Assembly (NCBI GenBank): GCA_903940225.1
Contig: CAJAKC010000004.1
Span: 1 to 44,007 of the forward strand
Reading direction: 5' to 3'
DNA: 44,007 bases
Source: an uncultured Microbacteriaceae bacterium
GTDB taxonomy: Bacteria; Actinomycetota; Actinomycetes; Actinomycetales; Microbacteriaceae
Made by a program: the position numbers and the translations under genes. Under the pieces are notes generated by a model that saw only the letters and a program-made list of their open reading frames with translations, did not search any database and was not told where the DNA came from. This document shows, one piece after another, positions 7,385 to 16,035 of the stretch. The first letter of the stretch is position 1. Every line of letters begins with the position of its first letter.

Positions 7385-10300
7385 ATGATGAGCCCATTTT
7401 CACGCTTTGGGTCTTTCCCTGCGAAAAGTGGACTGTACAACCCCGCAGATGAGAAGGATTCGTGCGGATTTGCGCTGGTTGCGACGATGCGTGGTTACGC
7501 AGGTCACGACATCATCGAGACGGCGTTGTCGAGTCTGCGAAACCTGGAGCACCGAGGTGCGGTGGGCTCTGACGCCGGCACAGGGGACGGCGCGGGCATC
7601 CTCATCCAGATTCCTGATGCATTCTTTCGAGCCGTCCTAGACTTCGACATCCCTCGGCACGGAGAGTATGCGATCGGGATGGCATTCTTGCCACTCGAGA
7701 GTGAATCGCGAGCTAAGGAGAAAGCCGCCGTCGAAGACATTGCCCGCTCCGAGGGGTTGTCGGTGCTCGGCTGGCGTGAAGTTCCGGTCGATGCGCAACA
7801 CCTCGGATCGCTCGCTCGGGATGTCATGCCAGCATTCGAACAGTTGGTGGTAACCGACGCCAACGGAACTGCCAGTGGCATCGAGCTCGATCGGTTGACG
7901 TTCCGCCTGCGCAAGCGCGCGGAACGCGAGTTGGGCACGTATTTCCCGTCGCTGTCCTGCCGAACAATCGTCTACAAGGGGATGGTAACCACTCTGCAAC
8001 TGGAGCCGTTCTTCCCCGACCTGTCGGACGTCCGGGTGGAGTCCACCCTCGCGCTCGTCCATTCGCGTTTTTCGACAAATACGTTCCCCTCGTGGCCTCT
8101 GGCCCACCCTTTCCGCTACATCGCGCACAACGGAGAGATAAACACTATTCGGGCTAACCGCAACTGGATGCGGGCGCGACAGTCCCAGTTGGCGTCATCG
8201 CTACTCGGTGATCTCGAACCGCTTTTCCCTGTCGTGACGGTTGGCGGCAGTGATTCCGCTTCGTTCGACGAGGTCGTTGAGTTGCTCGAACTCTCCGGCC
8301 GTTCACTACCTCACGCGATCATGATGATGATTCCCGAGGCGTGGGAAAACGATTCTGCAATGGAGCAGAAGCGCAGAGATTTCTACCAATATCACTCGAT
8401 GTTGATGGAGCCATGGGATGGTCCCGCTGCACTGGCATTTTCCGACGGTTCGCTCGTCGGAGCAACTTTGGACCGCAACGGTCTTCGCCCCGGTCGATTT
8501 TTGGTAACGGATGACGGTCTCGTGGTTATGGCTTCCGAGATCGGCGTCTACGACGTTGACCCCTCGAAGGTCGTCCGCAAGGGTCGCTTGCAGCCTGGTC
8601 GGATGTTCATCGTGGACACGGAAAATCAGAGAATCATCGAGGACGACGAGATCAAGAGTCACGTTGCGTCACTTTCCCCGTGGGGGGAGTGGGTGCGCGA
8701 GAACGAGATTCACCTGCAGGCGCTTCCGGAACGAGAGCACATTGTTCACACACCGGCGTCAATCCAGCGCCGCCAGCGCACGTTTGGGTACACCGAGGAG
8801 GAAGTGCGAATCCTCATCACGCCGATGGCGCAGTCGGGTAGTGAACCGTTGGGAGCAATGGGCTCCGATACCCCGATTGCGGTTTTGTCCGATCGGGCGC
8901 GCTTGCTGTTTGACTACTTTTCGCAGCAATTCGCACAGGTAACGAACCCTCCGCTCGATTCCATTCGCGAGGAGGTTGTCACGTCCATGACGGTTGGTCT
9001 TGGCCCGGAGCGAAACCTGCTCGTCGCAACTCCCGAACATGCGCGACAGGTTGCGCTCGCGTTTCCCGTGATCAACAACGACGAACTCGCCAAAATCATC
9101 CACCTCGAAACGGACGGCAGGGCGACAACGCGAGTGATTTCTGGGCTTTACCGCATTGACGACGGAGCGCAGGCGATGGAACGGCGCCTCACAGCGATGT
9201 GCGCGGAAGTCGATGCGGCTCTCGACGACGGCATCACCTTCATCGTGCTCAGTGACCGCGACTCCGACCAGGATCTCGCGCCAATACCCTCCCTCTTGAT
9301 GCTGTCCGCCGTTCACCATCACCTGATTCGAGCGGGCAGACGCATGCAGTCCTCCCTTGTCGTCGAAGCGGGAGACGTCCGCGAGGTTCACCATGTCGCA
9401 ACGCTCGTCGGATTCGGAGCTTCGGCAATCAACCCCTATTTGGTTATGGAAACCGCCGAGCTGCTTGTGCGGGAAGGCCGAATTTCCAACGTCACTCCGG
9501 AAAAAGCCGTCGCCAACGTGATTTACGCCCTGGGTAAGGGTGTCCTCAAGACAATGTCGAAGATGGGCATTTCGACCGTCGCGTCGTACGCGGGGGCGCA
9601 AACGTTCGAAGCACTCGGGCTCAGCCAGGACCTCATCGATAAATATTTTGTCGGCACAACAAGTCTGCTGGGCGGAATCACCCTCGACATTCTCGCTCAG
9701 GAGAACCGCATTCGGCACTTGCGCGCCTACGGAACGCAGTCGAATCCGCACGCCGAACTGGAAACCGGCGGCGAGTACCAGTGGCGTCGTGAGGGTCCGC
9801 CGCACTTGTTCAACCCTGAGACGGTGTTCAAGCTGCAACACGCGACGCGATCCAAGCGTTACGACATCTTCCGCGATTACACGCGTGCCGTTGACGAGCA
9901 AGCGGCGCGACTCATGACGCTTCGCGGACTTTTCGCCTTCAATTCCGGTCGACCAGCGATACGGCTCGATGAGGTAGAGCCAGCTTCCGACATCATCCGT
10001 CGGTTCTCGACGGGGGCCATGTCTTATGGCGCGATTTCCGAAGAGATGCACGTGACACTGGCAATCGCCATGAATCGACTGGGCGCGCGTTCCAATACCG
10101 GCGAGGGCGGAGAATCGGTCGAACGGCTTCTCGACCCCGAGAGACGTTCCGCGATTAAACAGGTCGCCTCCGGTCGTTTCGGTGTAACGAGCATGTACCT
10201 CACGCACGCCGATGACCTTCAAATCAAGATGGCGCAGGGAGCGAAGCCCGGTGAGGGCGGCCAGTTGCCGAGCAACAAGGTTTATCCATGGATTGCGCGA

Positions 10301-11929
10301 ACCCGAATGGGAACACCGGGCGTCGGTCTCATTTCGCCGCCACCTCACCACGACATTTATTCGATCGAAGACCTCAAGCAACTCATCTTCGACCTCAAGC
10401 GCGCCAATCCGAAGGCGCGAATACACGTCAAACTCGTCTCCGAATCGGGGGTTGGAACCGTCGCGGCCGGTGTCGCCAAGTCGAAGGCGGATGTGATTCT
10501 GATCTCGGGGCACGACGGTGGCACCGGGGCAAGCCCCCTCTCGTCCCTCAAACATGCCGGCACACCGTGGGAACTTGGGCTCGCCGAAGCCCAACAGACA
10601 CTCATGCTCAACGACATGCGCGGCAGGGTCGTCGTCCAAGTGGATGGGCAGATGAAGACTGGGCGAGACGTCGTCATCGCCGCGATGCTCGGTGCGGAAG
10701 AGTACGGTTTTGCAACGGCCCCCATGGTCGTTTCCGGTTGCATCCTGATGCGCGTGTGTCATCTCGACACGTGTCCTGTTGGTGTCGCAACACAAAACCC
10801 GTTGCTCCGCGAGAGGTTCACGGGCAAGCCAGAATTCGTCGAGACATTCTTCGAATACATCGCCGAGGAGGTCCGCGAAATCCTCGCGTCACTGGGATTC
10901 CGCACGCTCGCTGAGGCGATCGGCCACCGCGAACTGCTCGACGTTGGAAAGGCCGTTCAGCACTGGAAATCTGAGGGACTTGACCTATCGCCGATTCTGC
11001 GCGGGCCCGAATTCGCCGAAGATGCGCCGCGATTCAACGTCTCGACGCACGATCACGAACTCGCCGCTCACATTGATAATAGGTTGATTGAGATGGCCTC
11101 AGCGGCACTCGGCAGCCGAGAACCCGTGACGTTGTCGACCTCCATTCGAAACACGGACCGTGCCATCGGGACGATGCTGGGGCACGAGGTGACAAAGGCA
11201 TTCGGTGAGGAGGGACTCCCTGCGAACACCATCGACATCGCGCTTGACGGATCTGCCGGGCAGTCCCTCGGTGCGTTCATTCCTCAAGGGATCACCCTCC
11301 GCCTGACGGGCGAGTCCAACGACTATGTCGGCAAAGGTCTCTCGGGTGGTCGAATCATTGTTCGCCAACACCCCGAGGCGTCATATCAGTCCAACGAAAA
11401 CATCATCGCGGGCAACGTCGTTGGGTACGGGGCGACCAGCGGTGAGATGTTCATCGCGGGAGTCGTCGGGGAACGTTTCTGCGTGCGAAATTCAGGTGCG
11501 ACAGTCGTGGTCGAAGGGGTCGGAGACCACGCTCTGGAATACATGACGGGTGGAGTAACGGTAATCCTTGGGCAGACCGGTCGAAATCTTGGCGCGGGTA
11601 TGAGCGGCGGTTACGCCTACGTGCTTGACCTGGACACTGACAACCTCAATCAGTCGGCGCACGCTAATGGCGAACTATTGCTCTCGGCGCTCTCGCCGGA
11701 GGATTCGGACGTCTTACGGGGAATCGTGAGAACCCACGCCGAGGAAACAGGTTCCGCTCACGCGGCGAGCCTCATCGCGGATTGGGCCGCTTCCTCGACT
11801 CGCTTCACAAAGATTGTTCCCCGAGACTTTTACAACGTCACCATGGTTCGCAGCGCCGCCGTTGACGCCGGACTCGACCCGGACGGCGACGATGTGTGGG
11901 CCCAAATCATGGAGGTGACGAGTGGCTGA
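7385..11929 (+). CDS. gltB: Glutamate synthase (NADPH) large subunit
   Basis: Large subunit of GOGAT, which moves the amide of glutamine to 2-oxoglutarate to give two glutamates. It has 1514 residues. A 26-residue propeptide precedes the catalytic Cys27 of the class II glutaminase domain (about 27-430, [13 protein letters not shown]). The central domain follows (about 470-760). The FMN-binding synthase domain (about 810-1200) includes NTGEGGES and [10 protein letters not shown], with the 3Fe-4S cysteines C1119, C1125 and C1130 in the pattern C-x5-C-x4-C. The C-terminal GXGXG beta-helix runs from about 1270 to 1480 ([17 protein letters not shown]). GGAAGGA (7369-7375) precedes the ATG; a second ATG follows immediately. 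It overlaps gltD by 8 bases. Confidence 0.97.
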   Translation: MMSPFSRFGSFPAKSGLYNPADEKDSCGFALVATMRGYAGHDIIETALSSLRNLEHRGAVGSDAGTGDGAGILIQIPDAFFRAVLDFDIPRHGEYAIGMAFLPLESESRAKEKAAVEDIARSEGLSVLGWREVPVDAQHLGSLARDVMPAFEQLVVTDANGTASGIELDRLTFRLRKRAERELGTYFPSLSCRTIVYKGMVTTLQLEPFFPDLSDVRVESTLALVHSRFSTNTFPSWPLAHPFRYIAHNGEINTIRANRNWMRARQSQLASSLLGDLEPLFPVVTVGGSDSASFDEVVELLELSGRSLPHAIMMMIPEAWENDSAMEQKRRDFYQYHSMLMEPWDGPAALAFSDGSLVGATLDRNGLRPGRFLVTDDGLVVMASEIGVYDVDPSKVVRKGRLQPGRMFIVDTENQRIIEDDEIKSHVASLSPWGEWVRENEIHLQALPEREHIVHTPASIQRRQRTFGYTEEEVRILITPMAQSGSEPLGAMGSDTPIAVLSDRARLLFDYFSQQFAQVTNPPLDSIREEVVTSMTVGLGPERNLLVATPEHARQVALAFPVINNDELAKIIHLETDGRATTRVISGLYRIDDGAQAMERRLTAMCAEVDAALDDGITFIVLSDRDSDQDLAPIPSLLMLSAVHHHLIRAGRRMQSSLVVEAGDVREVHHVATLVGFGASAINPYLVMETAELLVREGRISNVTPEKAVANVIYALGKGVLKTMSKMGISTVASYAGAQTFEALGLSQDLIDKYFVGTTSLLGGITLDILAQENRIRHLRAYGTQSNPHAELETGGEYQWRREGPPHLFNPETVFKLQHATRSKRYDIFRDYTRAVDEQAARLMTLRGLFAFNSGRPAIRLDEVEPASDIIRRFSTGAMSYGAISEEMHVTLAIAMNRLGARSNTGEGGESVERLLDPERRSAIKQVASGRFGVTSMYLTHADDLQIKMAQGAKPGEGGQLPSNKVYPWIARTRMGTPGVGLISPPPHHDIYSIEDLKQLIFDLKRANPKARIHVKLVSESGVGTVAAGVAKSKADVILISGHDGGTGASPLSSLKHAGTPWELGLAEAQQTLMLNDMRGRVVVQVDGQMKTGRDVVIAAMLGAEEYGFATAPMVVSGCILMRVCHLDTCPVGVATQNPLLRERFTGKPEFVETFFEYIAEEVREILASLGFRTLAEAIGHRELLDVGKAVQHWKSEGLDLSPILRGPEFAEDAPRFNVSTHDHELAAHIDNRLIEMASAALGSREPVTLSTSIRNTDRAIGTMLGHEVTKAFGEEGLPANTIDIALDGSAGQSLGAFIPQGITLRLTGESNDYVGKGLSGGRIIVRQHPEASYQSNENIIAGNVVGYGATSGEMFIAGVVGERFCVRNSGATVVVEGVGDHALEYMTGGVTVILGQTGRNLGAGMSGGYAYVLDLDTDNLNQSAHANGELLLSALSPEDSDVLRGIVRTHAEETGSAHAASLIADWAASSTRFTKIVPRDFYNVTMVRSAAVDAGLDPDGDDVWAQIMEVTSG

Positions 11930-13379
11930 CCCCAAGGGATTTCTGACCACCGCGCAGCGCGAGACGCCTTCCCGCCGCCCCGTGCCGCTGCGACTGCGCG
12001 ACTGGAAGGAAGTTTACGAAGAGCGCGAAGCGGGACTGGTCGAGCGCCAAGCCGGCCGCTGCATGGACTGCGGTGTCCCGTTCTGCCACCAAGGCTGCCC
12101 ACTCGGAAACCTCATCCCGGAATGGAACGATCTCGTTCACCGTGACGACTGGAAGGGCGCAATCGAGAGACTTCACGCAACAAACAACTTCCCCGAATTC
12201 ACGGGACGACTCTGCCCAGCGCCGTGCGAGTCGTCCTGTGTTCTCGCCATCAATCAACCAGCCGTGACCATCAAGCAGTCAGAACTCGCGATCATTGACA
12301 CTGCGTGGGAACGAGGTTTCATCGAGCCCGTCATCCCCAACCGCCTGACGGGTAAGACCGTTGCCGTAGTTGGTTCAGGTCCCGCGGGCCTCGCCGCTGC
12401 ACAACAACTGACTCGAGCGGGTCACACCGTCGCCGTGTTTGAACGAGACGACAAGGTGGGCGGTCTGCTGCGATACGGGATTCCCGACTTCAAGATGGAA
12501 AAATCACACCTTGACCGCCGTCTTGAGCAAATGGAGACCGAAGGAACGCGTTTCCGCCCAGGAGTCACCATCGGTGTCGACATCTCGTGGGCGGATCTTC
12601 GTGCCCGCTATGACGCGGTCATCGTTTGCACCGGGGCACCCTCCGCGCGCGACCTCGACATTCCGGGACGTTCGCTCACGGGAATTCACTTCGCGATGGA
12701 CTATCTCGTTCCCTCCAACCGTGCGGTCGCGGGGGATAATCCCGTCGACCTCATCGACGCGAAGGGTAAGCACGTCATCATTCTCGGCGGCGGAGACACT
12801 GGCGCTGACTGTCTGGGAACCGCCCTTCGTCAGGGGGCAAAGTCGGTGACGACGCTCGCGATCGGCAAGCGGCCGGAGAATGAACGCCCCTCCGAACAGC
12901 CCTGGCCGATGGAACCCGACCTGTTCGAGGTGCAGAGTGCGCACGAAGAGGGCGGGCAAAGGGACTACCTGGCGTCCACGGTCGAGTTTTCTGGCAGCGA
13001 AGCCGGTGCGGTCACCGGTCTTGTTGTCGCCGAGACCGAATACTTTGACGGTGGACGCCGCCCGAAGGCTGGAACCGAGAAAACCGTGCCGGCCGATCTC
13101 GTATTGCTTGCGCTCGGCTTTGTCGGCACCCACGACGATTCCATGACCGAGCAACTTCGGGTCGACCTCACGGATCGGCGCCTTGTATCGCGGTCAAACG
13201 ATTTCGAGACGAATGTTCCGGGGGTGTTCGTCGCGGGCGACGCGGGACGCGGAGCATCACTCATCGTCTGGGCAATAGCAGAGGGGCGATCCGTTGCGGC
13301 CAGAGTCGACGCCTTCCTCGGTGGTCGAACGGCACTGCCCTCGCCAGTTCGCGCGCACGACACCCCGATACACTTCTAA
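11922..13379 (+). CDS. gltD: Glutamate synthase (NADPH) small subunit
   Basis: Electron-input subunit that takes electrons from NADPH through FAD and 4Fe-4S clusters to GltB. The 485-residue protein begins with the cysteine-rich region [17 protein letters not shown] and a second cluster [10 protein letters not shown]. It then has an FAD Rossmann motif [10 protein letters not shown] from residue 147, the NADPH Rossmann motif [12 protein letters not shown], and the C-terminal FAD motif [18 protein letters not shown]. The GTG start lies within the last codons of gltB, preceded by GGAGG at 11911-11915, so expression of the two subunits is coupled. Length and motifs are standard. Confidence 0.96.
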   Translation: MADPKGFLTTAQRETPSRRPVPLRLRDWKEVYEEREAGLVERQAGRCMDCGVPFCHQGCPLGNLIPEWNDLVHRDDWKGAIERLHATNNFPEFTGRLCPAPCESSCVLAINQPAVTIKQSELAIIDTAWERGFIEPVIPNRLTGKTVAVVGSGPAGLAAAQQLTRAGHTVAVFERDDKVGGLLRYGIPDFKMEKSHLDRRLEQMETEGTRFRPGVTIGVDISWADLRARYDAVIVCTGAPSARDLDIPGRSLTGIHFAMDYLVPSNRAVAGDNPVDLIDAKGKHVIILGGGDTGADCLGTALRQGAKSVTTLAIGKRPENERPSEQPWPMEPDLFEVQSAHEEGGQRDYLASTVEFSGSEAGAVTGLVVAETEYFDGGRRPKAGTEKTVPADLVLLALGFVGTHDDSMTEQLRVDLTDRRLVSRSNDFETNVPGVFVAGDAGRGASLIVWAIAEGRSVAARVDAFLGGRTALPSPVRAHDTPIHF

Positions 13380-13382
13380 TCT
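13377..13382 (+). promoter_or_regulatory. Putative -10 box of pyk (TAATCT) overlapping the gltD stop
   Basis: TAATCT starts with the gltD TAA stop. A start near 13389 would leave a leader of about 17 bases containing the AAGGA ribosome-binding site just upstream of the ATG at 13406. No -35 is recognisable. Confidence 0.4.
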
Positions 13383-13405
13383 GCCAACGAATACATAAGG
13401 AAATT

Positions 13406-14830
13406 ATGAGACGCGCGAAAATAGTCGCCACGCTCGGGCCCGCGACGAACACGTATGAGAGCATCAGGGCCATCATCGAGGCTGGAGTGGACGTTGCGCG
13501 ATTCAACCTCAGCCACGGCTCGCACGACGTTCACGAGGCCGTTTACGCGCACGTTCGCAAAGCTGCCGTCGACCTGGGGAAACCCGTCGCAGTGCTCGTT
13601 GACCTTCAGGGTCCGAAAATTCGTACGGGAAAATTTGCCAATGGTCCGCACGTCCTCGCCGCTGGAGACATTTTCACGATCACGACGGAAGACATCGAAG
13701 GAACCAAAGACATCGTAGGCACGACGTTCAAGGGGCTTCCGCAGGACGTAGCCAAGGGCGACACTCTGCTGATCGACGATGGCAAGATCAACCTCAAGGT
13801 TCTCGACACGGATGGCGTCAGGGTGCGGACCGAAGTCGTCGTCGGGGGAGCAATCTCCAACAACAAGGGCATCAACCTCCCGGGCGTGGCGGTGAATGTC
13901 CCCGCTCTCTCGGAAAAGGATGAGGACGATTTGCGGTGGGGTCTTCGCATTGGCGCCGACTACATCGCACTCTCGTTCGTCCGCAACGCGGGAGACATCA
14001 CCCGCGTGCACGAAATCATGGATGAGGAGGGCATTCGTCTCCCCGTGATTGCAAAGATTGAGAAGCCGCAGGCCGTTGCGGCAATCGATGAGATCGTGGA
14101 CGCGTTCGACGCAATCATGGTTGCGCGCGGTGACCTCGGTGTCGAACTCCCGCTCGAGCAAGTGCCTCTCGTTCAAAAGAGCGCTGTCGAAGCCGCACGG
14201 CGCATGGCGAAGCCGGTCATCGTCGCCACGCAGATGCTGGAATCGATGATTTCGTCACCCGTTCCCACGCGCGCTGAAACCTCAGACGTCGCGAATGCCA
14301 TTCTCGATGGTGCCGACGCGGTCATGCTCTCGGGGGAAACATCAGTCGGCGAATACCCGGTGATCACCGTTTCCACGATGGCACGAATCGTCGAGAACAC
14401 CGAAGAACACGGTCTTGAGCGCATCTCGCCGCTGGGAACGCGTCCACGGACGCAGGGTGGCGCAATTACGCTCGCCGCGGCTGAGGTCGCTGATTTCGTC
14501 GAGGCAAAATATGTGTGTGTGTTCACCGAGTCCGGTGACTCGGCGCGTCGAATGTCTCGACTTCGATTCCGTATCCCGATGAAAGCGTTTGCGACCAACG
14601 AAGCTATTCGCCGTCGAATGGCCCTCTATTGGGGGATTACGTCCTATCTCGTCGACCCCGTCACGCACACCGACGAAATGTTCGCCGAAGTGGACGAGTC
14701 ACTTTTGGCTGAAGGTCTAGCCAAAAAGGGAGACAAGGTCGTCGTCATCTCGGGCTCTCCTCCCGGAGTAGCTGGCTCAACGAATGACCTCCGAGTTCAC
14801 ATCGTGGGCACCGAAGCCCTCAAGCTCTGA
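13406..14830 (+). CDS. pyk: Pyruvate kinase
   Basis: Last step of glycolysis, phosphoenolpyruvate plus ADP to pyruvate plus ATP. The 474-residue protein contains RRAKIVATLGPATN, ARFNLSHG, DLQGPKIRTG, the catalytic lysine segment IAKIEKPQAV, the Mg/K-binding MVARGDLGVELP, VATQMLESM and SGETSVGEYP, with a complete C-terminal allosteric domain. The B domain (about residues 70-165) is present. ATG at 13406 follows AAGGA. It sits apart from the gap-pgk-tpiA group in the same window and appears to be transcribed alone or with gltBD. Confidence 0.97.
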   Translation: MRRAKIVATLGPATNTYESIRAIIEAGVDVARFNLSHGSHDVHEAVYAHVRKAAVDLGKPVAVLVDLQGPKIRTGKFANGPHVLAAGDIFTITTEDIEGTKDIVGTTFKGLPQDVAKGDTLLIDDGKINLKVLDTDGVRVRTEVVVGGAISNNKGINLPGVAVNVPALSEKDEDDLRWGLRIGADYIALSFVRNAGDITRVHEIMDEEGIRLPVIAKIEKPQAVAAIDEIVDAFDAIMVARGDLGVELPLEQVPLVQKSAVEAARRMAKPVIVATQMLESMISSPVPTRAETSDVANAILDGADAVMLSGETSVGEYPVITVSTMARIVENTEEHGLERISPLGTRPRTQGGAITLAAAEVADFVEAKYVCVFTESGDSARRMSRLRFRIPMKAFATNEAIRRRMALYWGITSYLVDPVTHTDEMFAEVDESLLAEGLAKKGDKVVVISGSPPGVAGSTNDLRVHIVGTEALKL

Positions 14831-14842
14831 ACCTCGGACGCG

Positions 14843-14870
14843 CGTGAGAGCAGCAACTCTCGTGTTGTTG
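14843..14870 (+). terminator. Possible intrinsic terminator after pyk
   Basis: CGTGAGAG (14843-14850) can pair with CTCTCGTG (14857-14864) around a six-base loop, using two G-T wobbles, and is followed by the T-rich TTGTTG. It begins 12 bases after the pyk stop. The tail is imperfect, so this is tentative. Confidence 0.4.
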
Positions 14871-14874
14871 TGTG

Positions 14875-14957
14875 TGCCGGATGTGGGACTTGAACCCACA
14901 CGCCCTTTCGGACAAAGCATTTTGAGTGCTCCGCGTCTGCCATTCCGCCAATCCGGC
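14875..14957 (-). tRNA. tRNA-Leu (anticodon CAA)
   Basis: Read on the minus strand, the acceptor stem GCCGGAT pairs perfectly with ATCCGGC, followed by discriminator A. The anticodon arm is GAGCA-CTCAAAA-TGCTT, giving anticodon CAA, which decodes the leucine codon UUG. A long variable arm (around GTCCGAAAGGGC) marks it as class II, and the T arm is GTGGG-TTCAAGT-CCCAC. CCA is not encoded. It lies antisense between pyk and pdtaR. Confidence 0.96.
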
Positions 14958-14968
14958 CAGCGCTTTCG

Positions 14969-14974
14969 AGGATA
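14969..14974 (-). promoter_or_regulatory. Putative -10 box of tRNA-Leu (TATCCT)
   Basis: On the minus strand TATCCT ends 11 bases before the tRNA 5' end, so initiation about 7 bases downstream would start the precursor near 14962. It lies back to back with the pdtaR hexamer. No strong -35 is seen. Confidence 0.4.
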
Positions 14975-14977
14975 CCG

Positions 14978-14983
14978 TAGGCT
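14978..14983 (+). promoter_or_regulatory. Putative -10 box of pdtaR (TAGGCT), leaderless
   Basis: TAGGCT ends exactly 6 bases before the GTG at 14990, and no Shine-Dalgarno is present. The geometry fits a leaderless transcript. Confidence 0.5.
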
Positions 14984-14989
14984 GACACC

Positions 14990-15574
14990 GTGAGTGAATC
15001 GAACGCAGCACGTCGGGTCGTTGTTGCCGAAGACGAAGCGCTCATTCGGATGGATATCGTCGAGGTTCTCCGCGAAGCCGGATACGACGTGGTCGGCGAG
15101 GCATCCGACGGCGAGAAAGCCATCGAACTCACCCGTGAGCTCAAGCCCGATCTCGTTGTCATGGATATCACGATGCCCAAGATGGATGGGCTCAGCGCCG
15201 CCGAGATCATTGGCAAGGAGCGCCTCGCACCAGTCGTCATGCTGACCGCTTTTGCGCAACCCGAGTTCGTCGCTCGAGCGAATGAGGCGGGTGCCATTGC
15301 TTACGTAGTCAAACCTTTCACGCCGGAACGCCTTTTACCGCAGGTCGAAATCGCCCTTTCGAGGTACCAGGAACAACAGCAACTCGAGGCGGAATACGCC
15401 GATGCCCTGGAGCGTCTTGAAACGCGGAAGCTATTGGACCGTGCGAAGGGGCTGCTTCAGGCAAAGATGAAATTGTCTGAACCGGAGTCGTTCCGCTGGA
15501 TTCAGAAGGCCTCGATGGATCGAAGGCTGACAATGGGCGAGGTCGCCCAGGCCGTCATCGAGCAACTCGGGTAG
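14990..15574 (+). CDS. pdtaR: ANTAR-domain response regulator (PdtaR type)
   Basis: A 194-residue two-domain regulator. The receiver domain (about 8-125) has the acidic pair in VVVAEDEALIR, phosphoacceptor Asp59 in VMDITMPKMDG, Thr86 and Lys108. The ANTAR RNA-binding domain (about 135-190) contains LLDRAKGLLQAKMKLSE and VAQAVIEQL. ANTAR proteins act after phosphorylation by binding paired hairpins in nascent RNA and preventing termination. In M. tuberculosis the homologue Rv1626 is paired with the kinase PdtaS; no kinase is in this window. The position upstream of polA matches M. tuberculosis. The frame starts with GTG 6 bases after a -10-like hexamer. Its stop abuts the stop of the convergent thioesterase. 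Confidence 0.93.
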   Translation: MSESNAARRVVVAEDEALIRMDIVEVLREAGYDVVGEASDGEKAIELTRELKPDLVVMDITMPKMDGLSAAEIIGKERLAPVVMLTAFAQPEFVARANEAGAIAYVVKPFTPERLLPQVEIALSRYQEQQQLEAEYADALERLETRKLLDRAKGLLQAKMKLSEPESFRWIQKASMDRRLTMGEVAQAVIEQLG

Positions 15575-15994
15575 TTACTGGTCCCGAAGCAGGTTGGTGA
15601 TTCGCACGGTGGAGAGTCGTTCTCCCGCATCGTTGGTCATCACGATTTCATGAACACAAATGGTTCGCCCAAGGGATACCGCCGTGCACGTGCCCGTCAC
15701 CCAGCCGTCCGCAATGGCTTTCGTGTGCGTTGCGTTGACGTCAATTCCGACGGCGTAACGGCCCGGCCCTGCGTGAATTGCCGCTGACAACGACCCGAGT
15801 GATTCTCCGAGAACTACGTGGGCCCCGCCGTGAAGGATTCCGACGACCTGACGATTGCCTTCGACGGGCATCCGGGCAATGGATCGATCCGCGCCGAGTT
15901 CGACGTATTCGATACCCATCTTTTGTGCGAGTTCACCGCCACCCGCCGCGAAGCGCTCTTGCAGTTCGGGGTGTAAGTGGTCCAGAACGCCCAT
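15575..15994 (-). CDS. PaaI-type hotdog-fold thioesterase
   Basis: A 139-residue acyl-CoA thioesterase-like protein. It carries the family core GILHGGAHVVLGESLGS (HGG plus the acidic residue on the long helix), then AVGIDVNATHTKAI and VTGTCTAVSLGRTICVHEI. Members of the 4HBT/PaaI group are tetrameric cytosolic enzymes that hydrolyse aromatic or fatty acyl-CoA. The natural substrate cannot be inferred. ATG at 15994 is supported by GGGAGG (16008-16003 on the minus strand). It is divergent from polA with 41 bases between starts and convergent with pdtaR with no base between stops. Confidence 0.85.
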   Translation of the reverse strand: MGVLDHLHPELQERFAAGGGELAQKMGIEYVELGADRSIARMPVEGNRQVVGILHGGAHVVLGESLGSLSAAIHAGPGRYAVGIDVNATHTKAIADGWVTGTCTAVSLGRTICVHEIVMTNDAGERLSTVRITNLLRDQ

Positions 15995-16023
15995 GGTGAT
16001 GTCCTCCCGTCGGCACCTCTCGA

Positions 16024-16030
16024 TAGGCTA
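16024..16030. promoter_or_regulatory. Putative bidirectional -10 element for polA and the thioesterase (TAGGCTA)
   Basis: On the plus strand TAGGCT (16024-16029) ends 6 bases before the polA GTG. On the minus strand the same heptamer reads TAGCCT (16030-16025), which would start transcription near 16018 and give the thioesterase a leader of about 24 bases with its GGGAGG site. The two predicted starts are about 18 bases apart. Confidence 0.45.
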
Positions 16031-16035
16031 AACCC

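Noticed and set aside
8759-10795. A 678-codon open frame on the minus strand opposite gltB
   Set aside because: It mirrors the codon pattern of gltB, has no recognisable domain, no start context, and lies wholly inside a well-supported gene. Long antisense frames are expected in GC-rich coding DNA.
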